Shown in pieces: positions 38,650 through 51,021 of a stretch of 64,000 nt of DNA (its first letter is position 1; the number at the start of each line of letters is the position of its first letter). The notes beneath the pieces were generated by a model, which was given only the letters and a program-made list of their open reading frames with translations, was not told the origin of the DNA and did not search any database. The DNA is from Rhabdornis inornatus. Lineage: Eukaryota; Chordata; Aves; Passeriformes; Rhabdornithidae. A program made the translations under genes and the position numbers. Location of the stretch: assembly GCA_013397075.1 (NCBI GenBank), contig VWZS01004479.1, forward strand, positions 248,001 through 312,000, given 5' to 3'.

Positions 38650-39668
38650 ACCTTGATCTTCAGGATGCAGAAAGGAGGAGTTTTCTGAACTTGGAGAAGG
38701 TTGGTAAACAGGAGGCTGACAGGCAAACACTGGTGCCCCCCCACATCGAGGGAATGGGGACGGTATTGCATGGATGCGTTCCAGTTGGAGGAGAGCTTTG
38801 CTATGCGGAGATGCTCTCGGGTCAGGTGAAGACAGCAGGATTCTTGCAAACCAGATAGGTAAGTCAGCTCCTCTGAGCTGGATTTCAAATGAAACCTGGG
38901 CCAGTTCATTACTGCAGGGTGGAACCAGGAATTTCCATGGCTTTGATCAAAATCCTACAAAAGTAATGGCTGTGAAGATGGCTTGCTTTGAAGTTTTGAA
39001 TCTGAATTTTGAGAGAATCCAAAATGCAAGCTAGAATAGGCAAAATTTGTTTCAATAAAAACATTTGGGAAAAAAAATAAATAAAAACCTAAACTATGAG
39101 CTCTCATGGAAATGAAGGTGTTTCTTAAATACACTTTCAAACTTGATGGAAAATGTACATCATGTTTGGAATCCTCTTAGTGAAAAGATGGTAACACTCT
39201 TCAAATGAAAAAATTGTAATGTTTTCACTGAAGAGCAGACTGAATTTTACGCATTATGTTTTCCATCTTTTAAAAAAATATATTTTAATTTCAACAGAAA
39301 AAATACAATACAGACTCTCTTGTGATACTGCTGTGTTGTGAGGAGCAAGGCTGGGAATTTTCTCCCTGTTTTCCAGCTTGCAAAAGTCCTGAAAAAGATA
39401 AATAAGCTCTCATTTATTCCCTGAACCTCCCTTTGGGAAAATCTTTCAACCTTCCAAACATTTTTTTCTTCCATAAAAATTCTTTTGAGCCAAAATTCTA
39501 ACTTGCTATCAATCTCTAGTGCAAATGAAACATAAAATCACTTTGTACACTGGTGATCAGAGACAGCTGACCTTAGCCCTACTCTGTTCCTTCTAGGGAT
39601 TACTGTAACTGTGGTTATTGAGGAGGTAGGAGAAATATTTTAATGGAACTCCAGATGTGGTTTGCATC

Positions 39669-39760
39669 TGTGTGTGTGTGTACATGAACATAGTATATTT
39701 ATGTGTGTATGTGTATATATATATATAGGTACTATATATATATGTGTGTGTGTGTATGTA
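39669..39760. repeat. Compound TG/TA microsatellite
   Basis: Alternating purine-pyrimidine DNA: a TG run, then TATG and TATA runs, then a second TG run. The array is interrupted in several places, so it is probably old, but it is likely to vary in length between individuals. Confidence 0.97.
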
Positions 39761-41677
39761 CCAGTGCATATATAAAGTACGTGGATTTGTGTTTTCCAGA
39801 TTACTGGGAACTCATATTGAGACAGTGACATTTGATTGCATCCTGTGAGATGAATAGTTTACACATAGCTGAAGAACAGAGTCACTATTTAAGCTGTAAA
39901 ATATTCTGGTTTGCTCCACTTTCATCTTGATAGACGTTAATGTAACTTTCTTTTGCCAAACTGAAGATAAACTGTTTGTCTAGCAGACTCATTCCAAAAT
40001 AGAGAAATTACTTAAGTGCCTCACCCCTAAAAGGAACAGTATGTGATGAAACAGAATATGCCTGAACTTATATTTAATTTTGCTGACAAATGTCTTTTGA
40101 GTGACTGACTGTACCTCAGCTTCTTTTCCAGTCCTTTATGAGTTTTTCTAAAATACTGATCTTTCCACAAACTGGTGACACAATGACATTTCAAGATTGG
40201 AATTCGTCAGAACATATTTGATGAAATATACTTAACTAAAATATGTTGCTTCTTGGATGCCAAAACATTTTGCAGAAGTGCTGGTGCTGATGAGTGGGGA
40301 GTTTTCTGTATCCCAGGTTGAGGTCTCTGGTTATATCTGATCTGAAAACTCAATCTCTCTAACTCAGAAATAGATGTTTCAACACAATTCCACACCCTTC
40401 CATTTTAAAAGTTTTTGTTTTCATTTCAAGACCATACCAAAAAGAATTGGAAAACCTGCACAGTTTTGGAATGGACTTGTTCCACTATCACCCAGCCAGC
40501 TCTGCTCGACACCTTCTCTCCCACAAATGACTCATGCCAGGTTTCCAGAAATGGGTGTGGGGCTACAGTTGTAGGGTTTTTTTTCTCCCAGAAGTCACCT
40601 GTCATCTCACTGTAGCTTGAGCTTCTACAGACTTCTTTTTTTCCACTGAGTCAGGCTGTGAGAGCAGACCACAAGCTCACATGCAGCCAGGGCTGTGACT
40701 CGGCTGGTTGGCTCCAGGTTGCTGCTCCAGCTGTCCTGGGCTGGTTTCAGCAGGGCGACCACTGTGGGTACATTTTTTAAACACAAACAAACAAACAAAA
40801 GGTTTACAAATGTTTGTCTTCAGATTCCTGCACAAGGGTAACTTAATTGAAACCCACACCTGGTTGAGCAGGGTTAGGCTGTGCCAAAGAAAGCCTCTGT
40901 GCCTGTTTCATTTGAAACCAATGGAGGGAAGATAGTTCATTAAGTCTGCGGTTTCCAGAAATGTCTCTGATGTGAAGTTAAGCCCCTTATGTTTTGAACT
41001 CTGCTTTGTTAAATGAGTGCAATGTTAGTTGTACAGCCTGAATTTTAATGACCTGTTTCTTGGTTTAGAAGATGCAGTCACATTTTCAACCTTTGAGGCT
41101 GTGGTTGGAGATTAGGTAGACAAGTTAAAAGCCTGACCAACTCCCCTAATTAGGTTTTGGTTCTTGCAGTGTATGCTGAACTTTAAGGGTCATGTTTCCA
41201 CACACTGAACTCTCAGTCAATTTCCCAACACACCTTGAACTTAGAGTAAAACTTGAAATTTTTATCAGAAGTATTTTTTCTTTGGATTTCCTGAAAGTCC
41301 TGGACTTGACTTGCAGAAAAATACTTCTTGCTTTGATTTTTCCTTTTTTTTTCCCCCAAAATGAATGTATCCTTTAAAATCGGGAATCATTTTGAAAAGT
41401 ATCTCTCATGTTAGTCAAAATAGTAACAGCAAATACTATGTTCTTCTTTGGAAAGCAGTAGACACTTCTATCACACTTCTTCCATAGAGGACCTTGTGTT
41501 GCCATTCTCAGAAGGGGCAAATTTTCCCAAGTGGTCATAACACACCATCCGTATCAGGAATCAAAAGTAAATAGTGCTTGGAGAGGTGGCCTTTGGAGAA
41601 TGTAGAACTGTACCTGTCTGACAGGCTGTGGGTTCCTGATCCCCCAGACCATTTGTGAAAATGGGACTTGGGGTTGA
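39761..41677. other. Noncoding sequence, no gene recognised
   Basis: Open frames are all under about 80 codons. A short CAAA run is at 40783-40799. No exon, RNA gene or mobile element is supported. Confidence 0.6.
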
Positions 41678-41938
41678 TGTCTTGGGTTTTAGCTTTTATA
41701 TTTTTCAGAATCTCTGCTGCTTAGTATGTAACTCTGAAACTTCATATTAGGTGTTAGTAAGTTCTCTTCCCAGGGTAGTTAGACAAAACAATCCCTTTCT
41801 AGCTACAGAATCAAGGGCTACCGGTGCCCAAAAAGCAGAAACAACGCCAAGGGAAAGGGGGCAATCCAGGGGGCCGAGACTTCATGGCCTGGGGCTGTGG
41901 CTGGACAATTGACCCCAATATGTAAATAAACCAAAACT

Positions 41939-41945
41939 TATAAAA
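41939..41945 (+). promoter_or_regulatory. LTR TATA box
   Basis: TATAAAA lies within the probable LTR, about 95 bp before its poly-A signal. By LTR layout, transcription would start about 25-30 bp downstream. Whether it is active is unknown. Confidence 0.55.
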
Positions 41946-42034
41946 GTGTAAAGACTCGTGACCAAGATCCATCTTGGATTTCATTTGGGTGTAGCCCCAG
42001 CCAGGCTCTTGCACTGCCCAAAGTGTATCCTTTC

Positions 42035-42040
42035 AATAAA
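42035..42040 (+). terminator. LTR polyadenylation signal
   Basis: AATAAA followed by a T- and GT-rich stretch (GGTGTTTTATTCC and beyond) has the layout of a functional poly-A site at the R/U5 part of a retroviral LTR. Confidence 0.55.
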
Positions 42041-42102
42041 CAGGTGTTTTATTCCTTTTGCTCTGTCTAGTCTCTGTTCCAGGTCAGTCTTTCCAGGCAT
42101 CA

Positions 42103-45100
42103 GGGTGACCAACAGCCATAGGAAAATGACCTGAAGACCTTTGGGAGATGCATCCTTGGGAATGGTCTGTGCAAATGACTACACTGGTAGCCATGAAATT
42201 TAGTCTGGCAGACTGTATGGGTTTTAGCCAGTTCACCTCACATGTGTGCTCCACAGCTGGTGGGCAGGAATCAAAAAGGAGCTTATAGGGGATGTCGCTG
42301 AGATGCATGCAGAACATTAAGGCAAAAACATCCAACTCCATCTTCTCCAAGTAGGAATTCATCATTGTGCCTAGCTGTTACAGTGGGTGGTCTCTGTACT
42401 ACTAATATGATGTAGCTGTTAGAAAGGTATTTCCATCCCTCATAATTTTCTAGGGTTTACTTACCCTTGCTGTGACATTGCTATTGACTCTGAAGTTGCA
42501 ATTATAAGTAATAATTCAGTAATCCTGATGATATATTGCAATAAATTGACCAACAATTAGATAGGAAACAGTATTGTGGCAGTCACCAGGGACTGCCTGG
42601 CATCAGACAACTTTAATTAGATCTGACTTAGATTAGAGCTTATCCAGACTCCAGGGTGTAGAAGGTTTTGAGTGCTAAATGCTAACCTTTCCATTAATTT
42701 ATATGATCTTAGGAAACGTCAGTTTGCTAATTGTTCAAATAAAGGAGTCTCCTTTTGCAAAAATAGCATGGTTTACAGAATACAGAGGAAAATAATTTCA
42801 GCAGCTATTAGCTTTAGCTGAAACCACCAGCATCCTGAGTTGCCAAGGTCAATCAGTTCTGTAGGAACAAGTGGAAGTGCTTGCAGAAGTGTCTGGCTCC
42901 CCTACAGGCACTAAGTTGAAATTCCTTCTTCCTCTATTCAGAAAATATTTTGAAATTCAAAATATGTGTGTAGCAATTTAAGTTTATTACCCAAAGAAGA
43001 ACTATGCACATGGACTGGAGAGGAAAACTACCCTTCCTCACTCCAGCCTCTGCAAGAATGATGTTTCTATTTCAGTGAAACATGTGGCACATGTCATTCT
43101 TTTTTTTCAATATAGTAGTGAGATGCAACATGACAAGCTCTTGAGATTCATAGGCTACTTGTAAAGGATCTTTAAAGTACAAATTAGGAAAAGGTAGTCT
43201 GTATATTCTGTGTCCAACCTCAAAATGCATATACATTTGCTTTTTAAAAATGTGCAGTTTCCACAAGGGGAAATCACAGTTTGCAACAAACACCAGAGGA
43301 GAGATCATCAGATACCTACCTGTCTGTCACGTGGAGGGCTGCCATTCCAGGTATCCCTGTGCTTTCCTCCACAGCACTTCTAGTACAGGCATGACCATAA
43401 TCCCTGTCTTCCTCTTGAACTGCATTCTCAAATGTAGCTCTGCTACAAAACCAGCCCCTCTGTGGTGGCTTCAGGGCAGTGGAATAAATGCATTCAATTA
43501 CATACACAAACATAACCATGGAAAGTTAAAATAGGTTCAGCTTCTCCCATACCTTTCTTATCTTGCTTGTTTCCTAAGCTTTGGAACAGGAGCCTTGTTT
43601 AAACATAAGTTAGCATAACACCCTAATTTTAAATATGGACCTGTAGGCAGCAGTATAACATAAGTGTTAATGCAATAACTTTGAATGCAGACCTTAGCTG
43701 AACCCTGAAGCCATGGTGGTTCTGCAGTACAAATACAGTCATTCAGGGGTGATCCTTTGCTTGGATAAAATGCTTCCATTCAAAAGTAGCGATAGTGTTT
43801 GAATTAATTAAGTTATAACTGAAGTTTTTCCATGATGCTATCTTAAAACAATAACCTAGCAGTGATACCCACAGCCTAATCAAAATCAGGCTTTGTGGTT
43901 TTAGGTGATACACAAACGCTTCTGTAGACCTGAGGTGAAAAATGTGGAGCATTTCTAAGGGAATTAAAAGCCTCAAACTCACCTTCTGAAGTAATCTTGC
44001 TACTTAGGAGCAGCTTTTTCAAAGTGCTCATTGCCTCTTTCAACAGTAGCAAGGGTAAGTGATAAATAGAGAGCTGCAAGTCATAGGTAAGGATTTCAGC
44101 AAGCCTGAGGTTCCAGTGAAGTGCTGTCCTACAGTTCAGACTGTCACTAGCGCAACTGAGTTGAGGTGAGATTTCAATTAATCATGAGGAAGAGGGCTTG
44201 AGCATGGCTACGGTGTAAGATACACTTGAGAGAAATTTTTACTGTGTCTGAACCAAGCTTGAGTTAATCCTGAATCTAATTTGAGATCAAAAGCACAGAG
44301 ACTGTTTGAAATCTTATCTGAATCAGACTGCCAGAGCATTTAAGGCAACCATTAAATAAGATTGCTTCAATTACTCCAATCAGTCAATCTTGGTAACTGA
44401 GATTGAGTTCTTCAGTTCAGAGGCTGATCAACTACTATTAGATTCAGGTAATAAATGAGGTAAATTAACTAGCATGTATTTCTTAGTGCTGTACCTGGGC
44501 ATCTGGAAAGATACCTCCTGCACATTTGGACCACGCCATGGCACAGACACAGCTTGTGCTCACAAGTCCAGGGCTGTTGTCTCCAGCATACAGAGGGCTC
44601 AGAGTCAGCATTTGAGTTTTGCCCTACTGTCAGTTTAGGCACAAAAATATTCTCACCTTTCCAAGGGCACTGCCTTTCTTAACTGCTTAAATCACAAGAT
44701 AAAAAGTACTGTAACACTCTGTGAAAACTGAGTGGCCATAGGAGATGATCACTACAATATGAGATAATTATTAAAAATGTTTTAACTGAACCTATAGTAC
44801 ACTAAAGTTCTGGCTGAAATCCAGACAAAATCTGCTCATTTAAAAATGTAGCTGTGTGTGAGGAGATTGGCTGTTTCATCAGCAGTTGTTTGTGTTAGAA
44901 GGTAGATTGCTCAGATATCAGATACCAGGTTATATGCACAGATTTTTGCATATCTTTTTCCTTGCAGAGCCTTTTTTTTTTTCTTTTTTCTTTTAATGAT
45001 TGGTTTTGGCTTGCAGATCCTATGATTCAGAATTCAGGTTGGGCAGCTGGAACTCAAAACTGGAAATGTGGGGCCAAGTTTCTAGCCTCTGCTTTCCATT

Positions 45101-47414
45101 GCCCGCCCTGAGTAAGGTCCCTGGGTACATCCCCACCTCTCTTCCCAGGCTGTAAAATTACTATCAAAGGGTTTGCCTGCCTCAAAAATTAGTTGAACCC
45201 TCTGATCAACTGCACAGTGGAAAGGGCTTTTATTTCTCCCCCTGGTTTTAAGCTGTTTAGGACATTCAACTCCTACATATATCTCTCATCTTGGTCATTC
45301 CCTTTCTTTTTTGGAGTAGGAAGAAAGTTTAAAGTTGTTAAAAAATTTGTTTGTTTCAGAAAAAAAAAAAATGTCGCTCTGAATACAGATTTTCAGCTTC
45401 CAAAGACACAAACTTGTGGTTCAAACTAGAACCCGACATAGGTATCTTCTTTTTCCCTTGCTATGAATGCAGCTGTTTCTGTACCCAAATAGGGACTCAG
45501 AGCAAGGCCAACAGATTCCCTGGGTGGGGTCTGAATTCAGATAAAAGGGTGAGGCCCCAAGCCACCAAGTCACCTCCCATGTAAAAGAGGCCAGAGGAAT
45601 CAATAACATATGTACTTTACAGCACGGCAGTAATAGTGGAATTTTATAGTGGCTTTCAGTTATAGCCTTGAAATTGATTTCTTTTCCTTCTGTGTATTAG
45701 ATATGCATAACACTTGCTGGGAGCAAACCAAGTGATGTGCATTAGATCCCAGTACATCAAACAAGCCCCAGTATAATGCAGCCACCCATTTATTTTGGGT
45801 GCCTATGGTATATGGTAAACTATGAAGCTTAAATATGCTTGCCTCTCTTTCCGCATATACTTCACAAGTTCACAAGACATAGCTTTAATATTATTAGCAA
45901 ATTGGTATTTGAAAAAAAAAAAGGCAAATTCTTTGGTAAATATAATAAACATCTGGTTGTGATTGGGAAAGAGATTGCTATTTGAAGTCATTCTGAGAGG
46001 TTGATAATGCTTCTCCTAAAACTATCTACAAAATCCCCTCCCTCTTTTGCCCCAAGGCCTGAAAATATATCTTTCTTTTCTCTTTGATATCCTGACATTT
46101 TCTCTCAGGAATGATCTAGTAGGAAACAGTTCTTAACACCCAAGTGAAAAGTTCTTATCTATCACCTCAAACTACAGCTTTTACCTTCTTAACACCAGTA
46201 GTTTGATTGATAACACTTTACAAGATGTGATAAAGACCCTTAATGCCATTAGCAATATTCACACCCTGGCAATCTTTGCTCAGAGTTATGTGTTCTGTTA
46301 TTACAGGAGTAGTTTCTATTTTCAACTGCAGGCCAATTTATCGGGGTGTGCAAACTTCGCTGAGGACATGCAGTCCCAGCACAAATATGACCAAGCACAT
46401 TCTTGTTCAATGATTAGATCTGAATGAAAATGAGCAGGCAGTGCCTGCAGTTGCTTTGCATTGTGAAGCAGCTGTAGACAAACCTGTTGTTGTGACAATG
46501 TGAGATAGCAGCTGGGAGATTTGGCACCCAAGCTCATCCTGAAAAAACTTCCTATTCATGTCTGTGTCTTCTCGGATGTGACATACAGGCTGGTGAGATC
46601 CTGCACAGGTTTGCACACCAACCTTCAGACAACTTTGAGAAATGACAGATATTTCAGCAGAAGCACAACCCTGTACTTTGTTCTGTAGTTTTCTTAGTTC
46701 ACAGCCACAAAATTTGGAATGTCATACTGACTCAGAGATCCTGGTTTTTCTCTGATCTAGCTTCTTGTGTGGTTACTGTTTGTTTTCACAAAATGAGTGT
46801 ATGCTGCTCTGTAGTGGTGTAAATGAGTTTTCCCAGGTGCCAGGTAGAACATCAGAGATGCAAACTAATAAAGGGATGCAAAGGAAAAAAAAAAAAAGAA
46901 GGAAAACCAGAAAGCAGGATCAGCTTAATGTCCCCTGGGGCTGCACAGTTGCAGCAGTAGGAAAAGAAAATTCCGTCATGGTGGATCTGGGAGAGTGGGA
47001 TAGGCCAACCCTATAGGACATCCAGAAGTTGAGGGTTATCACTTGGACTGCTGGCGTTTAAGGGCAGTCCTGCCAGACGAGGCTTCATAGCATTTACACC
47101 TACCAGTCCACAGGACAAGGCAAGGAAGGATCAGTTCCAGATCCTCTGAGTGTGCAAGGTTTGTCTATACTTCGGTCTTCTTCCTAGGCTGTGCTGCTCT
47201 CTGTGCCTCCTTAGCGTCAAATCCCACCCTGACAAAAATCTTTTCAACCACTGGGGTTTTCTGTAGAAGGCCACATCACTCTGATCAACTCCTGCATTGA
47301 GGTTATGAAATAAACAAGTATTCCTACTCATTCCAGGTAAAATAGCAGGCACCAGCTGGCTGGAGTTCTGTACATAGAAGGCAGAGGTCTCCTTCCCATC
47401 ACTCTTTTACATCA

Positions 47415-47415
<1 letters not shown>
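42103..47415. other. Noncoding sequence, no gene recognised
   Basis: No retroviral internal region follows the LTR. Frames are short and unrecognised. T-rich runs occur at about 44970-44994, and A runs at about 45360-45371 and 46885-46897. A stretch at about 45095-45165 faintly recalls an old MIR-like SINE but is too diverged to call. Confidence 0.6.
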
Positions 47416-47468
<53 letters not shown>

Positions 47469-47518
47469 AAACAAAAAAAAAAAAAACAACAAAAAAACAA
47501 ACAAACAAAAAAAAAAAA
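47416..47518. repeat. Long poly-A tract grading into CAAA-type repeat
   Basis: Fifty-two uninterrupted A (47416-47467) are followed by about 50 bases of A broken by single C. An ATGAAATAAAC word about 110 bp upstream contains a poly-A signal, but I could not recognise a source transcript, and CR1 elements do not end in poly-A. Confidence 0.95.
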
Positions 47519-50500
47519 CTCTTCAGGGGACACAAAGACAATGTTCGTATAGCTCTTCCTGATCACTCATTCTGTAGGGAAGTGTTTTAAGACTTTTTTT
47601 GGTGTGTGATATTTTTAAATAACAACATCAATATTTGTAAATGACAGAAAGTGATGCTTTAAATACCTGTTCAAAAAGCAACTGTATTATGATCTCATCA
47701 GCAGGATAGTTGTGCTTTCTAATTGTTCACTTCCATTGCAGAGAGTTGCTAATTAAAGATGTCATGTAGACCCACACAGGAAGGAAAGAATTTCACAAAA
47801 TATCCTGTTTCCCACCCATCAGATGGGAATAGAGTGGGGGGTGAGAGAATGAATCAAAGGATGAGCACAAGAATATAAAACTAAAGCTGCAATAGTGACA
47901 ATAAGGGTTTGTTCTTTTCCACAGGAGCCTGTCCCAAGAAAGGATTCCTGATGGGACATTTCCTGTTCACATTACTGTCTTTCTCATGAGAATCCACTCT
48001 CAGACCCCATGCCTCCTTGTGGACTCTGACAGATGGTGGCATCCAACTGGACCCTGACTGAGCAAAGTAAGGAAGAGCCAGTGACATGAGGCAGTACTGG
48101 TGGTGCTGGAGTGTGAGGAATAATCCACGGCCAACACTCATGTTACAAGAACTGAAACAAGAATAAAAAACACTTATGTGACTGCTTGTGGCCACTCCAA
48201 ACAAAAACAATGCAACAGATCTCAAGAATGCAAAGATGCTCCAAGAGCTTTATTCTATTTTGGTTAATGCATGCTAAATTATACCTATTGGGTCTTGTTC
48301 CTATGAAAAGATTTCTTGAGGAGTGTTAAGCATATCTGATGCTTATCAAGAATGCTTAGGAATAATCAAATGTATTTGATACTCTGTACGATTGCCCTTG
48401 GAATAGGTGTTCTGCCAGTGGCACTTGTGGCCTAAATTCCTACTCCCATCTATCTTGAGGGTTTGAGAAAGCAATATTTGCTAAGTAGATATGCTAAAGA
48501 TGCTGTTCAGCTGTACAGTGGCATGCTGTGCCTATGTAGTGAACCCTGCATCTCTTATTGAGAAACTGGACCCTTCAATTAGTGATTCACACATTCTGGA
48601 CCTCAAAATCTCTGTCATTAACTTGGTATCTCTTGTAGATGCCAGAAGAAACCTACCCAGACAACACCTGACCTATGGAAAACATTGAAGATCATTTTTT
48701 TAAACTGTTCGGTGGGCTTTGGTGAAAGGAAACAAAAAAAATAAAACAAACAAACAAAAAAAACAACCCGAACTTATTAACCAGGTATCTGACTCCAAGT
48801 TTCAGAAGTTCAGTTGACACCAATATGTGGAAAATATAACTGGGGCATAAAACTACTACAGAAAGCGTGTAAGGCAGAAATAACAGAGAAATTTGATAGG
48901 TCTGATATAAAATCTAAGATGGATTTCCCTATTCAACAGGACTCTGTTGGTTCTATCGAAATAATCTAAAAGCCACTGAGAAAAAACCATGACTATTTCC
49001 CCTAAAACAAAATTACCACTTCTTGAAAATACTTTTATTCCCTGTAAGTTGGCAGAAATTTTAAAGAGAATTGATAAGAGAAGGGCAGTGCTGTCCTTTA
49101 GACTGAAGAGTCTGGTACTCTTGTCCAGTCATGATGATGTCTGCCTGGCTGAGTGCAGTCACTGAATCCTGTGGGTACCATATGAATAATAAATGCAAAG
49201 ACAGAGTCCTGACCTGACAGAGAGCATAGTGAATGTTGCTCTGGAAAAAGCCTGAGACACAACCCTGGAATATTTATTGTGAAATTTAATGTATGTTTGA
49301 ATTCCTGCTTCTATTAAACTGATTCTCTATTCCTCCACATTTCCTGAAGGGGTTTATGAATTACTAATCTTAGTTGATACCATTATTGGATAATTAATGC
49401 AGATGGTGGAAAATTGTGAGAGGGTGGCTTTTTGAAAACACCATCACATGCTCAAGTTTCCAGTTTCATCCCTAGTGACACTGCTGAGAAAGCTGTGGCA
49501 CTCACAGGAGCAAAGATTGGCCATGCACTTCTACAACAGGTATGAATATTCCTTTTTTTTTTTTTTTTGGGGGGGGGAGTGTCTCTAGTGGTATGTTTGG
49601 AAGGAATTAGTAAGGGCTAGAAAATAAAGATTTTCTATGGGATAAAAAAATGAAAATAATCAAAGGCAATGTAGAACACAAATTTTTACCATTTTCTGTG
49701 GACCTGAGGTATTGGACACACTCATTGCACAACAGCAGCAACACCATTTGGCTGGTTGAAATACATTTACATGCTCTCTATTACATCTGAAAGAACAATC
49801 CCAGGAGAACTAAAATGGAGAGAGCTTTCTCAGTAGTTCCTCTTCCAGAATAACTCCTACCATTGTTGTTCGGGAATAGCTGTACACCCTATCTGTGATA
49901 GCACCCACTGGAGACAGACCTGCATTGGCTGACACCAAAGGGAGTATCATACATTTCCTTACCATATCTGTGAATTGCCCATTAAGATCATCTCAAAAGG
50001 GAAGAGAAGTTGCCTATGGGCTGTGAGATGTGACAGCAAGCATTACTAAAGGGAAGTCCAAGGGATTATATGCCTCACTGAAAAAAATTCACATTTATGC
50101 TCTTGTATTTGAGTATTTTCAGTTCTAAATCATACTCAGGAAAGGTGGTTTAATTTGTGGGTTTTTTTTGTTTTTTTTTTTAATTTTCATTTCCTTTTGA
50201 CTAATTGTTACTTTTTACCTGAAATCACTGTTTATATCATTCAGTAGTTTATCACCAAGAACACCTGTGTGGGAACTGGAGGCGATAAGGAAATTTTCAA
50301 TATATCACTGTTTTCTATTAGCAAGGTGTGAGCATGTATAGAAGTTGCTATCTGCCTCCTATTTAAGTAAGATAAGGGAATTACAAAGTGGGGTGTGTTC
50401 CACCCATGGTTAATTTGTAAAATCCCACCTGAAGAGATAAACACTAGGAAGCTTTAAATTAAATGCAAAAACAATGTCTCAAAAATGTTCACTAAGGGAT

Positions 50501-50958
50501 TTTATCTTTCATTTTTGTTCCAGAGCAAATCTTGTATTATTTTCTTATTTCTATAAAACTTGTTAACAGCTATGCCAAAGAGAGATATTCACTTATATCA
50601 CACTTGGGAATTGTGTTTGGGCATCTTCTGGGTTTTATACTGGATTAGTACTTGCAAGGATCTGTGGTTGAATACAAATATGGGAAGAATCCTCAATATA
50701 ATAGAGTAGTTTGCGGCAAACAAATTTTGAGGAGTTGTGCTGAGCTAATATCAGGGTTCATCTTTGTAATTTCACTGCAAGTAGAGAGGAAAGAAGACTT
50801 GTCCTTTGAAAATACTCATTTGAAAACATCCTGAGCTGAAAATGACCCAATGAATGAAGGATGGGCTTTATGGACATCCTGGAAATCAGGATATCTGTCA
50901 TATGTTTTCACAACTTTTCCTTTCCCTCACAGATGAAAATTTCCTAAATAGCGTTGGA
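47519..50958. other. Noncoding sequence with homopolymer runs
   Basis: Only short frames (largest 114 codons, minus strand, 47881-48225, unrecognised). A-rich interrupted DNA lies at 48731-48768, a T16-G9 run at 49553-49577 and T-rich runs at about 50161-50181. No mobile element or exon is supported. Confidence 0.6.
49553..49577. repeat. T16 followed by G9
   Basis: Sixteen T run directly into nine G. Homopolymers of this kind are prone to length error in sequencing and to slippage. Confidence 0.97.
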
Positions 50959-51021
50959 TTCAGAATTCTTTTTTTGAATTTCAGAATTCAATTTTTGGAT
51001 TTCAGAATTCAATTCTTTTGT
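50959..51021. repeat. 21-bp tandem repeat, three copies
   Basis: Three adjacent 21-bp units each begin with TTCAGAATTC. The first and third differ from the middle unit at a few positions in the T-rich half. In one frame the array reads as a repeating seven-residue peptide, but the frame is short and not supported as coding. Confidence 0.93.

Larger units (their letters stand above)
36457..39668. other. Noncoding sequence with simple repeats
   Basis: The 36.8-37.3 kb part is GC-richer, and a 133-codon plus frame across it matches nothing known. A GATAAAA box at 38567-38573 and an AG|GTAAGT donor-like site at 38860-38866 are present, but no gene can be built from them. The rest is unremarkable. 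Confidence 0.55.
41678..42102 (+). mobile_element. Probable solo LTR of an endogenous retrovirus
   Basis: About 425 bp run from TGTCTTGGG to CAGGCATCA, so the ends are TG and CA as expected for an LTR. In the right order inside are a TATA box (TATAAAA, 41939-41945), a poly-A signal (AATAAA, 42035-42040) some 95 bp downstream, and a T/GT-rich stretch after it. The six bases before the element (GGTTGA, 41672-41677) and after it (GGGTGA, 42103-42108) differ at one position and could be the target-site duplication. I see no primer-binding site, polypurine tract or gag/pol/env remnant on either side, so a solo LTR left by recombination is the simplest reading. The ends were chosen from the TG/CA and duplication logic and may be off by some bases. 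The family is not named. Confidence 0.75.

Noticed and set aside
42103..42400. Search for a retroviral internal region after the LTR
   Set aside because: No primer-binding-site-like sequence close to the LTR end, no gag/pol likeness in any frame and no second LTR seen within the window.
45095..45165. Possible MIR-like SINE remnant ending in CTGTAAAATTAC
   Set aside because: Only a weak resemblance to the conserved MIR core, too diverged to support by eye.
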